Below, piece after piece: positions 48,471 to 60,480 of a DNA stretch of 64,000 nt. This DNA is from Hirudo medicinalis (taxonomy: Eukaryota; Annelida; Clitellata; Hirudinida; Hirudinidae). The DNA lies in NCBI GenBank assembly GCA_011800805.1, contig MPNW01000048.1:468871-532870 (forward strand). The letters are read 5' to 3'. The first letter of the stretch is position 1. Each line of letters starts with the position of its first letter. The notes beneath the pieces were generated by a model. The model was given only the letters and a program-made list of their open reading frames with translations. It did no database searches and was not told the origin of the DNA. The translations under genes and the position numbers were made by a program.

Positions 48471-51302
48471 GTTATTTTATAGTATATTTTTATAAATAAG
48501 AGTTTATCCCTCAACTGAACTAACGACGACGATGATCTTTCGTTCAATCATTTCAGACGTCCAACGAGGATTTAGGCAGAAAATGATATCGAGTTCAATC
48601 AAGTTCAATCAAGTTCAATGAAATGCATCAATCACTGAACCAATCAACCGCTCAGAGTCATTAAGACACGATCCTGAATGTTTCTAATTGCTATTTCCTT
48701 CCGATTGAACGCCGATTGAGAGCTGGAATTCATTCAGGCGGAACGAGTGACGTCAATCATCAATCAAAAGTTGCCTCCTCCCAATATATCGTCCTCCTAG
48801 CGAGGCATGCAAATAATTAGCCGAGTCAAATTGGCGGCCAATTGCGATGATGATGGCGATGACAACAACGATGATGGTGATGATGATGACGATGATGATG
48901 ATGATGATGATGTTTGCGATGGTGATTGAGGAATGTGCCAAACTTACTGTTTTGGCGGACTGAGCGGATGATGCTTCTGAGTATTGAATGAGAGCTTGGA
49001 ATGCATCTGTTGATTTCACGTTATTTTAGCCGACATCATCATTAATCGTGATTAAAAAATTAATTTATTTTTATTTAATTAATATTTTATAAATCATATT
49101 ATCCTTATTATTGTTATATTATTAGCATTATTCAACAATATCATAGTCATGAAGTGAGATTTATTTACTGACTGTTTTTGCTGAAGGTGATGATCTTTGT
49201 GACTGATCCAAATTTTGAGAAAATCTTTTAAAATCAATCAATCAATCAATCAATCAACGTTTAAAATATTAAAATTCAAATAACACACGAATGTGGATGA
49301 AATAATCTAACATTAACATAAATTTAAATTAATTATTGTTATTTATTCAACTTGTATTTGTTACTTTGTCATGATTTTAATTAGACAGCACATATTATAT
49401 TTTTAAACTTATAAAGTAAGTTCAAAGTACAAAGTTAGAGGAGACGTTTTTTCCCTTGAAATCAGGTCACTTGTGCCATCAGATTTGGAGGGCATTGATA
49501 TCACTTAACATCATTAATCATTAATTAATAATTATCAATTATAATCATCATTATTATCATCATCATCATCATTTCAGTGTCAATTGACGAATTAAAATCC
49601 TTTAGCGACTTGTGACAATAAATGTTGCCATAGATAACTAGGCTAACTGAAGGTCAATCAAGCCTTAGAAACTGTGTAACTGCGTGAAAATATTACATCG
49701 ACATAATTTACAATATTTATAAGGACAATTACAAATAAATTTAATGAATTAATTACTTAAACCAACAAACCTGCTTCAAGTTATCGAGGGAAACTTGGTA
49801 AAACATGTTCTCAATGACCACTCTGAGGACCGTCTTCTGAATTTCTCCTGTGTTGTCAGCAACATTGTTGTTGTTGTTGTTGTTGTTGAATTGTTGTTGC
49901 TGTTGTTGTTGCACGTGGACGGCCCCGTTGCCTGAGTTGAGAACGTTGTTCGGATTGTTGTTGTTGTTGTTGTTGACGATGTTTGCGTGTTGTTGTTCGA
50001 TTGTTGGATTCGTTGGTTGAAAAACGCTTCCGGAGTTTGGGTTCTAAAAATAAAAATAAAAAACAAACTTAAAAAACAATTTGAGGAATTAAAAGATAAT
50101 TCCATTTAATTATGCCAACTTAAATGAAATTATTAATCATTGACAAAAAAAAATAAGACTATCAAAATGGACTCGGTCCTTTTGCTGCTGATGTACAAAT
50201 GCGAGTGTACAACTGTTTGTGATGTTAAGTATAATTACAATTAAATACAAATAAACACTTTGTACTCTTTCATTTAATATCGTAATAACGAGTTATGCAT
50301 CAGTTAATTATAATAATTAATATTCATGAGATGTAAAGGGATGTTAGAGAAGTTATGTTGAAATAATTTAATATTCATGGGATCCTCATAGGACTTGATT
50401 GCATCTAAATCACTGACAAAATCGGGTCGCATCCGTGCCATAAACTAGTCTCCTATTGTTGTTAATAATAATATTTAGTAGAAGTAAAACAAGTATTAAC
50501 AACAACAATGCATAATATTAAATAAATCTTAATTCAACAACAACAATAATAATATTAACATCAATAATTACAACCACTATATAATTAGCAAGGGCAATTT
50601 ACCCTATAAATGTGGTAAAACATGTCACTCTTGGACTGCTCAGGAGTGGCCAGTTGAAAGTAGAGGACTCTGTCCCTCAATTGAGTGGGTCTTTCTGAGT
50701 AGAAATTCACCAGTGCTTGAGCATTTGCCACCTCTGTCATGGTAACCAAGAACTCTCTCGTCTGTTGGGAGGAATTATTAATATTTAATTTTGTTATTTT
50801 TGATTTTCTTGCAATTTTAATAAATATCGCTATTTTTACATTTTCACTTTGAATGCAATTTTATTTTGACTTTATTGCCTGAGATTCTCAAATGTAATCT
50901 TACGCAGCCCCTCTGTTATAGGGGCTATTTATATACACCTATTAATATCTTCACTCTATCCGTATTAACTTCGACCCTTTTAATTATTCATTCATTCATT
51001 TATTTATCCGTCCATCCATTAATTCACGTCCCCATCCATTCACTCATTCATGTCCTCATCCATTCATTCATTCTTTCATTCATCCATTCATTCTTCAATT
51101 CATCCATCCATCCATCCATTCACCTCCTTGTGTTTACTATGGATCGAGAAATGGCAGACCACAAACACCACGTCACTCACACTCAACCGGGAACCACTCA
51201 TAAAATGTCGCCCCGTCTAATTTTTCCGTGGCAAATAATAACAACAACAATAACAACAATAATGACAACAACAATAACAATAATAATAACAACAACAATA
51301 AC

Positions 51303-51343
<41 letters not shown>

Positions 51344-51434
51344 CCAGTTGTGAGGATGGATTTAATTTTGCGATGTTTAATCCCCATTAAAAGCCATAGT
51401 AGGAACAATAACCTGATTATTATTATTATTATTA

Positions 51435-51473
<39 letters not shown>

Positions 51474-53577
51474 GGAAATTTATGGATGCATCGAGATTTA
51501 GATTTATTTGATTAAATATTAATAACATCAGTTATTATCAAATATATCATCGTTATTATGTTTTATCACCTGACCAAATATCATTAATATCCTTTTATTT
51601 GTTAATAAATCGCTTTGTTTCATTTATAAGCGCCATATTTAACATATCAGCTTGTGACTGTGAAATGAATATTCATCTGATGACATTACAAGCGCCCACA
51701 AACTCATAAGTTTATCTGGTTCGTTTTGATGACAGCAACATCATTATCATTATCATCACAATTATTCTCCACAACATGTTCAATCAATTTATGGACATAT
51801 ATTTATTCTTTTATCAAATACAACCCGGTCGATAGTGCTTCTTGTGAAGGTGATAATGAGGGATGTATTGTCCTAATTGCAAGCAAACTCCAGAATATTG
51901 GTGCCACAAAGGGTTGATACCTCCCTGCACAGGGAAATATTCACTATCTTTGATCGATGACGTCATGCGTTGACGACGATTCTAAATAAGTGGTTGACCA
52001 ATCTCCTGTTGTTGTCTCCCCCTCCCCTTTCTCATCATCTCACTTATTTCTCTCCAACCAGGATGACCAATCAGTGGTCAGTGGGCTACTGTAGAATAAA
52101 AGGGAAATAACCGGAACGTCCCATTAAGAAATGCGATTAAGTGTGATTATTTATGTTAATTTTCTGCTTTGTCAACCATGAATTTGTCAATTCATTGAAT
52201 TACTTGATGAAATCTTATTGATATCGCCTTTCATCCTCACATTCACCTGCCATTCAACACTATTCGTCTAACTCTATCCATTCAATTCATTCACTCATTC
52301 ACCTCTATCAATTCGATTCATTCATTCAACCCTCCTTCATTCGAATCATAGCTCCTAATTATTCACTCGAACTTAAGAACCTAGCGCTACATAAAGCACT
52401 GCGAAGAAACACTTTGAGGCAATAAAGTGGTGGACCGTCAGAGCAACAAGTCTGGCACTCGCGTGGAGCAGATCGGAGTGGTGCATCGGTCGGACTATTA
52501 GGCCCTCGTTAATGGCGCGATTGAGTGTCCGGAGTCGCAGAACGGAAATACATCACGGTGGTCCGTGTTACCTCTAAAAACATCAGTCCCTAATTCAGAC
52601 GCCAAGGAAGAAACACACATCGGAATTAAACCAATTCATGCGTGCATTACTATCGGGCGACACTGGGTCGAGCGTTTTGTACGGGGAGTGTGGTTGTCAG
52701 AAAGATGGATGGATGGATGGATGAATAAGTTCTTGAAAATGTGAGTGAAAACACAAGTTTGAGCAAGGAGTAATTATTACATTTCAAATGAACAGTTCCC
52801 AGCGTAAAAGAAGTTCATTTTAGCAACAAATCCTTCAATTTTTCAATTTGATCTTCTTGGAAACAAGATGAAAATTTAGGACATCAACGATAAACTGAAG
52901 GAAAGAGAAAGAATGCATTCCATGGATGAGTTTGTCATCCGAAAGAAGATTTTTGGAAGAGAAGAAAATTCTTCGGAAATTATTCCAATTTTAAAAATAA
53001 AATTAAAAAGCTCCTTGAAAATGTTGATTTAAAAACATTAAACACATTAAAAATTAAATTATTAAATACATTAAACACATAAACACATTAAATATATTAA
53101 TTATATTAAACACATTAAATGCATATTCTTAAAAGATTTAAAAAACATTCAAAGAACGAAATGGAAAGTCACAAAACTGCGAATTTGTTACGATTGAATA
53201 TTTAAAGAAATTAGTTTATATGAAATTAATTTTAAATTTGATTGCGAATGAAATAAACATCGGAAATAAAATAAAAAATCAAGTGAAAACTACTAAAATA
53301 CCATTGAAAAAAAAAGGAAAATGAATGTGGAGTCTGAGATCCTGTTGCTTAACATGCCTGGAAAATCAATATGGCGACATGGAGATGAACATTCCAAACC
53401 TTGTTTCCACTGCTGATGTTTTCCACTTCGATCCGCTCTATTGGACCGAATCGATCGGTGATTCTGAAGATCTCACGCAGACTCACGTCCTCAGGTGTGT
53501 TGATGATCCTCACCTGCCTCCTCCACCACTCGCTTGATGACGTCACTGATGACGTTGATATCTCTGTGCCTTCCAAT
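41942..53577 (-). CDS. PTBP: Polypyrimidine tract-binding protein, four RRMs, N-terminal exon(s) not found
   Basis: Nuclear RNA-binding regulator of alternative splicing. Exons: 53400-53577 (start uncertain; 53513 also possible), 50603-50761, 49771-50043, 49173-49224, 48948-49006, 47243-47423, 46134-46226, 45864-45973, 44486-44519, 44244-44336, 44018-44115, 43791-43909, 42540-42614, 42369-42417 and 41942-42145. Phases agree throughout, giving 571 codons from 53513. RRM1: [25 protein letters not shown]-rich linker follows. RRM2: [57 protein letters not shown]3: [50 protein letters not shown]4: [45 protein letters not shown]. The C-terminal tail is Asn/Gln-rich and longer than in vertebrates. 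The ATG exon should lie above 53577. Confidence 0.96.
42785..43630 (+). mobile_element. Decayed LINE (RT C-terminal half) in a PTBP intron
   Basis: Plus-strand reading with several stops: [20 protein letters not shown], then [33 protein letters not shown] and [12 protein letters not shown]. These are the RT palm (FADD) and the following region of a CR1/Rex-type LINE. It lies antisense in the intron between the two RRM4 exon groups. The segment from 43258 matches the relic at 7738. Confidence 0.8.
44345..44440. repeat. (GGT)n(GAT)n triplet array in a PTBP intron
   Basis: About a dozen GGT units followed by GAT/GAC units, between the 34-nt exon and the next PTBP exon. The long Gly/Asp and His frames across it are repeat artefacts. 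Confidence 0.9.
44486..44519 (-). other. 34-nt PTBP exon joining RRM3 beta-1 to alpha-1
   Basis: Bounded by TTTCAG and GTGAGT. It encodes [11 protein letters not shown] plus one base. The vertebrate PTBP1 exon at this place is also 34 nt (RVTPQSLFILF), and its skipping shifts the frame and sends the mRNA to decay. Skipping here would likewise shift the frame. The downstream intron (44337-44485) is mostly CAT/CAC triplets plus a CU-rich run on the transcript strand. Confidence 0.93.
44520..45863. other. PTBP intron upstream of the 34-nt exon
   Basis: 1.3 kb with an ATC array at 45109-45165, ATCC/ATTC repeats at 45308-45360 and CTTACTCACTC repeats near 44750-44785. No extra exon is seen. Confidence 0.6.
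46520..47105. repeat. ATC/GTC and GAT/GAC triplet arrays in a PTBP intron
   Basis: Two arrays in the intron 46227-47242: ATC/GTC/CAT at 46530-46680 and GAT/GAC at 46850-47105. They give long acidic, serine or isoleucine frames on every strand. They do not code for PTBP. Confidence 0.9.
47424..48947. repeat. PTBP intron with GAT, ATT and related microsatellites
   Basis: The intron between the RRM2 exons. It holds ATT/GTT repeats at 47745-47800, GAT arrays at 48100-48240 and 48845-48912, and (ATT)14 at about 48428-48469. One undetermined base is at 47690. No additional exon is visible. Confidence 0.8.
50762..53399. other. Long first visible PTBP intron with repeats and a GC-richer island
   Basis: 2.6 kb with ATTC/ATCC tetranucleotides at 50985-51125, AAC/AAT arrays at 51236-51345 and ATT at 51418-51470. 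The stretch 52400-52700 is noticeably richer in GC, ends near an ATGG run (52706-52725) and has no long frame. It could be an untranslated alternative first exon or promoter of PTBP, but I cannot show that. Confidence 0.5.
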
Positions 53578-55800
53578 CTGACCTGGTCATTGGAAGGTGA
53601 CGATGGTCAATAAATGTTAACCATTGCACACGGTCATATTTTCATAAATTGATAATGATATTATGCTAATTTAATTGCTGATCGGGTGAGTGAGTGAGTG
53701 AGGGGAGTAGGGTAGGAAGTAAACATGTGCAGACGATTAGAATCAAATTTCACGAGAGTCGATCCAAAGTATCATTTGAGCGGCAATAATTTATAAATCT
53801 CTTATTTTTATTCATTTTATTGCCTTCTGCTTTTTTGAAGTTTAAATGGATCGCCCGTAAGATGTTCTCAACTTTGAAGACAAACTGGAACTATCAAACT
53901 ATTTGTGTTTAACATTCCGCACGAAATTATTCGTCATCTCTGAAATAAATGGGACTCTCTCGTTTTTAATCTTTTGCATATTCGACTTTTGATGCGAGAA
54001 CTTGAAAGAACTGCTTGCAGACATCTTTGAAACCCGAAACCAGAAAGAATTTAGTGAAAATCGCCCATCGGTGACAACCCTATAACTCACGGAGACTGAA
54101 TCATGCCAAGCCAAATCACCCCCTCCCATGGGAAAGTTCTCATTCTCCAGTTAGTTGCATAAATCATATAATTTCATTCACATGCATCTCATTTTATCCT
54201 TCTCATAAGTAGTTTTCTTATTTATAGTTTTCAAAGCAAATAAATGGCAAATTAAAGCACAAACGAATAATAATAATTATTCACATGAAATTATTGCGAA
54301 CCAAACAACCCATGTGTTCATGCGATGTACAATGTTTAGAAGTGAATTGAAATTTAACCATGAAATAGTCCCTCAAATGGTCATAAAAAATTAGGAATAG
54401 ATTTGCTCTGGAGTTCGTCACGCATGAACGCCTGGAGTGACCGATCCAGAGTCGGTGACGCGTGGAATCGATGGTAGGTGCTTTCAGTGGAGGACTTTCA
54501 AGGATTGAATAAATATTTATCAAGGTCAAGTGGCTGAATTTGTGCTCCATAAAATGCGTCCACCATACTCTCCTGGAATTTAAGAAGCATTCAATTGGGC
54601 ATATTATTTCGTTTTCCTTTACCTTCCTGGTGATAATGATGATACAAATTGAAGATGATGATGATGATGATTTTAACTCCAATTAATATTCATAATATTC
54701 ATAAAAAGATCCTATCATTATTGGAATCATTAAGGTAACAAACAGCCCATTCATTCATTCATTCTTCCTGCCATCAAAGAATAACATTCATCCAGCTTCG
54801 TTTCATTCAAAACATCACAGCTCTTTTAGGCACACATCTTCTTTGGGTAAAACAATAGCAATATCAATATTGATATTATGTAATATAATATAAAATTATA
54901 TTATTCGTATAAAATATGAATAACAAATTAATATGCATTATTAATAATTAACAGCGAATTAATGACAATAATTAATATTCCTAAGTGTCCGGAGTAAGCT
55001 AAGAAGTTATGGAAAGGGCCAGAACAATGAGCAGGAGTGCAGAACAAGCGGAGAAGTAGAGACCGATTGTGCCTTGTTGACAAGAAGCATCTTTCCAGCA
55101 TAGGAAATGTAATCAACACCGATTCTAAAATAAAACATTGGTAAGTCCTCTGACGTCACATGACATCATAAATCCATCAGTAAGTTCATTTTTAAGTTGC
55201 CCTTCTGCGTCTTTTGCGAGTTTGTTTGCGTTCGAAATTTCAAACAAACACCAGAAAATTAAGCTGGAATTTCGTTCATCAATTCGTCGATATCCATCCA
55301 TTCTTCAATCCATTCAACCATACATTGATATTCAACCATACATTGATATTCATCCATTCATTGATATTCATCCGTCCATTCATCCATCTATTGATTTATC
55401 CATTTATCCATCCATCATCAGCAAGACTTCCTTGGCATGATATCTTCCTTGATGACAGTCAGAGAATGAGGAGAGGGCATGAGTTGTTTTAATAACTTGA
55501 GCAATAACATCAGCCATCATGCAAGTTATTGGCAACTTCGGAGTTTCAACTTTATTGACTCGTCGTCCTTGGTGACCTTTCAACTCTCTTTCCTCCATCC
55601 TTCCATCCTTCCATCCATTCTTCCATCCATCTTTTGCTCTTTTTCATTTGTTCCAGTCTTTCTCGTGAATGATTCCAGCCAGATGATTACAATGCCATCC
55701 AATGTTGAGTTTCACTCTGTTATTACAATTCCCCTGCTCTACATGTCAATGAACTTTGAACTTCACCGATAGCAGATTTTTTAAACGCAACCTTTATTCA
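53578..55800. other. Upstream of visible PTBP exons; no gene recognised
   Basis: Should contain further 5' PTBP exons or its promoter, but none could be identified. It has GTGA repeats at 53686-53702 and ATCC/ATTC repeats at 55290-55425 and 55590-55630. Short open frames are repeat-derived or unsupported. Confidence 0.45.
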
Positions 55801-56060
55801 AATAACTTTCCCACAGATTGAATATTTATCACCGGAAGTGGATTGATGCTGGAAGCAACAACAAATGTTCCTTTGCAGAGATAACGGTGACGGACTTCCC
55901 AAACAACCCAATCCGACCTTGAACTTCAGTGAGGGGTTCGCTAACTGGGTGGTACTCCCCAAACTTGGGTAACAATCCAACCGTGGGGAGGAACAAAGAC
56001 CGAGGTCGGTTGGTGTGGATTTTAGATGGAATCAAGGAGTGGGCAAGAGACGGCATAAGT
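55801..56060. other. GC-richer segment with a possible plus-strand exon
   Basis: A CCTTTGCAG acceptor at about 55879 opens a frame containing DNGDGLPKQPNPTLNF and GFANWVVLPKLG, which meets a GTAACA donor near 55968. The opposite strand is also open here. No family is recognised and no partner exon was found. Confidence 0.25.
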
Positions 56061-58083
56061 GGGTATTATAAAGGTATATGATGGCTCTAGCGATGCGAGC
56101 ATACACGCCTCAATTGACGTTATAGCCTCCTGTGACGGATGACTGGAGCAATGGATGCGATTTTGTGGTAATGCCTTCATTTATTCATACTCTGACGCTC
56201 TCTCTCTCGTCCCGACTCTGGCAAGACATGGAGGTACCTTGAGACCGTGTCATGTTTGAAGTAATCATTAGGTAATAATAATAATAATCATCATCATCAT
56301 CACAATAACAACAATAATAATAATAATAATAATAATAGCAACGACAACATGTATGTTTATAGAGCTCCGAAAGAATAAGAATCATGGGCGCTAACTGTAA
56401 TGAACCGATGTGAATGTGTTCAAGTATATGCTTAAATCTTTCTACATTGAGTATAATTTAACTCCGATTTGATCCTAATCACTGTGGCATGATGATGATG
56501 ATGATGACGACGATGCCGATGCCGATGATGACGATGATGATGACGATGACGACGATGATGACGATGATGATGATGATGATGATGATGATGACGACCATTG
56601 TGACATGATGTAGCGTTGTTTCATATCCGACACATGATTCCTCATAACTGTTGCAATCGATCTCGGAATGGTCGATGGTCATTGGTTGCTATTTTTAATC
56701 GCAACAGGATTCCACGAAGGCTGATTGGATGGAAAAATTCTGGAAGGAAAGAAAGTTCATATATGGATTCAATGGAAGTAAATACTTCACGATGATGATA
56801 GTAATGATGATAATGCGGATGATGGCGATGATGATGGCTTTAATGATGATAGTGCATGATGATGAGTGTAATGATGGTAATGGCAACGATGATGACATAA
56901 GTGACGATGATGACATAAGTGACGATGATGACATAAATGACGATGATGACATAAATGACGATGATGACATAAGTGACGATGATGACATAAATGACGATGA
57001 TGACATAAGTGACGATGATTATGATAAAGGAAGTCGTGGCCGACGGAAGCTCAAATGACAAAAGCTCAACGGAAAAACCCCCAAAGGGGTCGTATGAAGA
57101 TGACGTCACTGAGGAGAGAACATGAGATTCCTTTGGGGAGGGAGGATAATAAGGGGCGATGTGACGTCACAAAATCTCTGAAAAATATTTCAAAGAACCA
57201 ATAACAAAATATTGCACTGTTGTACCTAGTTCGTCAGTAAAGTGGATTTATGAATTAATAATTAACATAATTTACTACAGTGATTATAAATAAATATATA
57301 AAGAATGAAACAGAAAGAATGAAATAATTTAAGAATGAAGGAATAAAAAAGAAGGAATGAAGAGTCGATCAATCATGACACGAAGAAAGATGACTTGGAT
57401 AAATGACACTTGAAAATGATGACGACGGTGATGGCGGTAATGATAATGATGACATAAAAGTAAAAATTTTATTTTATTTATAAAATACATTATTTACATT
57501 AAACTGGCCTGCATTCAGTTCAGATATTCCCATAATTAATTGAACACAATTAAATAATATTTTATATAATTTTATGTAGATAAATAATTTAAATCATTTT
57601 GTATGATTACATGTTATATTATTTAACATAATTAATAATTAAGGTATTGAAAGAACTTGTTTAAAATGAAAATGGTTTATAATAACAAAGAGCGAATAAT
57701 TAGGAATATAAATTATGAAGTACAACGACCACTTGGAAGAATTAAAATTTGTAATTTAGAACTCTAAGTATAATATTAATTATTATTAATATTAATGTTA
57801 TTATTATTATTATTGTTGTTATTATTATTATTTGTATTATTATTATACAATTTATTCTCACAATTTAAAAAACTGCGAATTAAAGTTCATATTATTGTCT
57901 CAACAGATGAGCATCCACAAGGAGATTTGTTTTCCAACATGATGAATTGGAATACCTCCCTCCTCAACCTCTCCATGAGATAATTATATTTCACTCCTGC
58001 AATTATACCTCATTCTACAATATTATTTCACTCCTGTAGTTGTACTTCACTCCTATAATAATAATAACAATAATAATAATAAC

Positions 58084-58121
<38 letters not shown>

Positions 58122-58480
58122 TAACAATAATAATAATAATAACAATAATAATAATAATATTTCACTCCTGTAATTATACTTCACTCAATCAATCATATTT
58201 CGCTCCTGGAAGTATTTTCGCGTAATGATTTGTCATTCCATAATATTTCAAAATGAAAAAAACTTTAAATTAATTTCATGTTTTCATTTATTAATATTTA
58301 TCAATGAAATGGAATTTATTTTATGCAAATAAAAATTTATTAAAATCATAATTTCTTGGAAATCCATATGTAGGAATGCCTGCTGTAAACTTTGGATGGT
58401 TTATATTGATAGTTTTAATGAAGTGATGAACGTTATTAATTACAATAATAATTGGGGCTGCAGGTTTAAATCCTAAGTCT
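56061..58480. repeat. Microsatellite-rich intergenic region
   Basis: AAT/ATC at 56268-56345, GAT/GAC at 56488-56600, an 18-bp tandem repeat at 56888-57013, ATT at 57795-57835 and AAT at 58057-58160. Apparent proteins here are poly-Asp, poly-Ile or poly-Leu translations of repeats. Two TGACGTCA palindromes lie at 57101 and 57162. Confidence 0.8.
56888..57013. repeat. 18-bp tandem repeat, seven units
   Basis: Seven units of GATGATGACATAAGTGAC, some with AATGAC at the end. The unit length is a multiple of three, so all frames stay open, giving a false acidic ORF on the plus strand and Ser- or Ile-rich ones on the minus strand. Confidence 0.9.
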
Positions 58481-58770
58481 GATTGGAATCCGTCCGCATC
58501 TTACGTCATAAGCCATCTCTTACGGCCAGGCGGGCCAACCTTTATGCAGTACCCTGCATTATCCCCAAGAGAAGATCCACCTAAGTTGGATCAGAAAAAG
58601 TTGATGATATCTTTGCTCGACTTCCCTGGCTCAGAATCACAGTGGGTATCGAACTCCAAACATCAAACATCTTCCGATGGCCACTCCTACAGTCTCCGAT
58701 TCAGGAAACGTTCCAGAATTACCTATGACAGGCTATGTGCTCCAAAATCGACTTACCTGTGGCACTCGTG
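58480..58770 (-). repeat. SINE-like repeat with a tRNA-type promoter
   Basis: On the minus strand GAGTGGCCATCGGAAG (A-box-like) is followed after about 20 bases by GGAGTTCGATACCCAC, a good B box. A non-coding body of about 200 bases follows and ends near TTTAAACCTGC. The block is richer in GC than its surroundings. This layout fits a tRNA-derived SINE. No target duplication was recognised. Confidence 0.4.
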
Positions 58771-59451
58771 TCCATCGTATGCTTATAAGCCCAATACAGC
58801 ACATTCGCTTTTTGTGCAATAATTTAGTAATAATATGGGAAGCTACAAAAATAACAGGATATAAAACATAAAATAGGTGAAAATATTTTATAAATTAATA
58901 AAATAATTTATTTAAAAAGTATAAAAATATAACGAAATTACCGCGTTAACGCAGATTAATTAATTAATCTGCAGTCATATTAATAAGCAATAATAGTTGT
59001 AATAATAAATAACAACATTTGTGATAATAAATAATAATACTTATAACAATATATAGTAATATTTATGGTAATTTAATAAACATAATAGTAAACGTTATTA
59101 TTTGACAATATTTTTTCCCGGTGTAACACTTCATTAATTCATAACTTCATTTTATTAATAATTTAAAAGAAAATGAACAGCAAATAATAAAGTAAAACGA
59201 GAATAAAACAACAAGTAAATAGAAATTCACGATTCAAAACAAACCAACTAAAGACAGAAATGATGAACAGAAAGGAACGTCCGGGAGAATTCCCGCTGAC
59301 GGAACAAGAAGCAAGTCCAACAAGAAGCATGACTTAATGGGTTATGTAAATGTTAGTGTTGAATTGAAATCAGTAAGTTAAAGACACAGTGGTGAGTCGA
59401 TGATGAGCTGTTTATAAAGACGTACAGATTAAAATTTGAAAGTTTGGCTGA

Positions 59452-60480
59452 TCACCAACATTGTAGTGGAATCCTAGCATATATTCTTGGTCCCAGGCAA
59501 GGAATATATTTTGATATTGGGTTTAGAAAAAACAGGTCTGTAATTTTGAGATGAACGCACATCATACGAAAGCATGGATGATGTCTTTGAAAATAGAGGA
59601 TGATGAAATAGTATAGGCAACATATGATGTGTAGTTTGTGCACGAGAATATCCGCACGAAAGTGATTTATTTGATGGACTTTAAGTATCTTTAATTTTTT
59701 TAAATATAGGCTCTGTGTTAATATCGTAAGGTAAGCATGATGCAACACATAGACGTTTTTTGAAGAATTAGTAAAAGTCGTAAGATAGTGGAGCAATTAC
59801 ATGTCCAGATTAGGTTGGAGTGATTTAGACATGGATGTATGAGGGAGTAGTACAAAGTGACAGCTGTTTTGTATTAATGTAGCGGAAAGCGTGAAATTAT
59901 GCCAACATTACTGGAAATCTTACTGATTAAGTGATGAATAAGCAATTTGAAAGAAAAAATCCACATTAAGTCCAAGGAACCTTCAAAAACCAACATGAGA
60001 TACGAGAGAACCAGAAATAAATATAAAAAGGTCACCAAAGCATAATTTTTTACTGGAATTATGGAATATCATATAAATTATTTTTTTACTTGAGTGACAA
60101 ATAATTTGCACCACACCAATCAGCTACTTTTCCAAGTTCAGTATTCATGACAGTATGCATGTGCACAATGTCACTGCCAGATATAATTACATTCGTATCA
60201 TCGGCAAACAGTAGAAACTCCAAAATTTCGGAAGAATTGCACAAATCATTAACGTAAATCAAGAATAGAGGAGGACCTAACACAGAACCCTGTGGTACGC
60301 CCAAAGCATCAGGTGCAGAGGAAGATGAGAAATTATTGCACGAAACCAACTGACTCCGATTGTTCAAATAACTCCTACACCAAGGTAAACATGTGCCTCT
60401 GATGCGTAGTGATGTAACTTATCAATTAGAATTTCATGGTTGACAGTATCAAAGGCCTTAGCGAGATCCAAAAAAACCCC
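59452..60480 (-). mobile_element. Decayed LINE, reverse transcriptase to C-terminus
   Basis: Minus-strand blocks in order: FLDLAKAFDTVNHEILIDKL near 60410-60470, [20 protein letters not shown] near 60240-60310, FLLFADDTNVIIS near 60180-60220, and a terminal segment ending LGPRIYARIP near 59470. These are the RT palm motifs and the C-terminal GPRIWN-type motif of a Jockey/CR1-like LINE. Frameshifts and stops separate the blocks. Confidence 0.8.

Noticed and set aside
49776..50105. Thr-rich frame over the PTBP linker exon
   Set aside because: It is the wrong frame; the frame giving [14 protein letters not shown] joins in phase to the RRM2 exons.
56729..57058. Repetitive protein with DDDDIS/DDDDIN units
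   Set aside because: Comes from an 18-bp tandem repeat; no start context, domain or splice logic.
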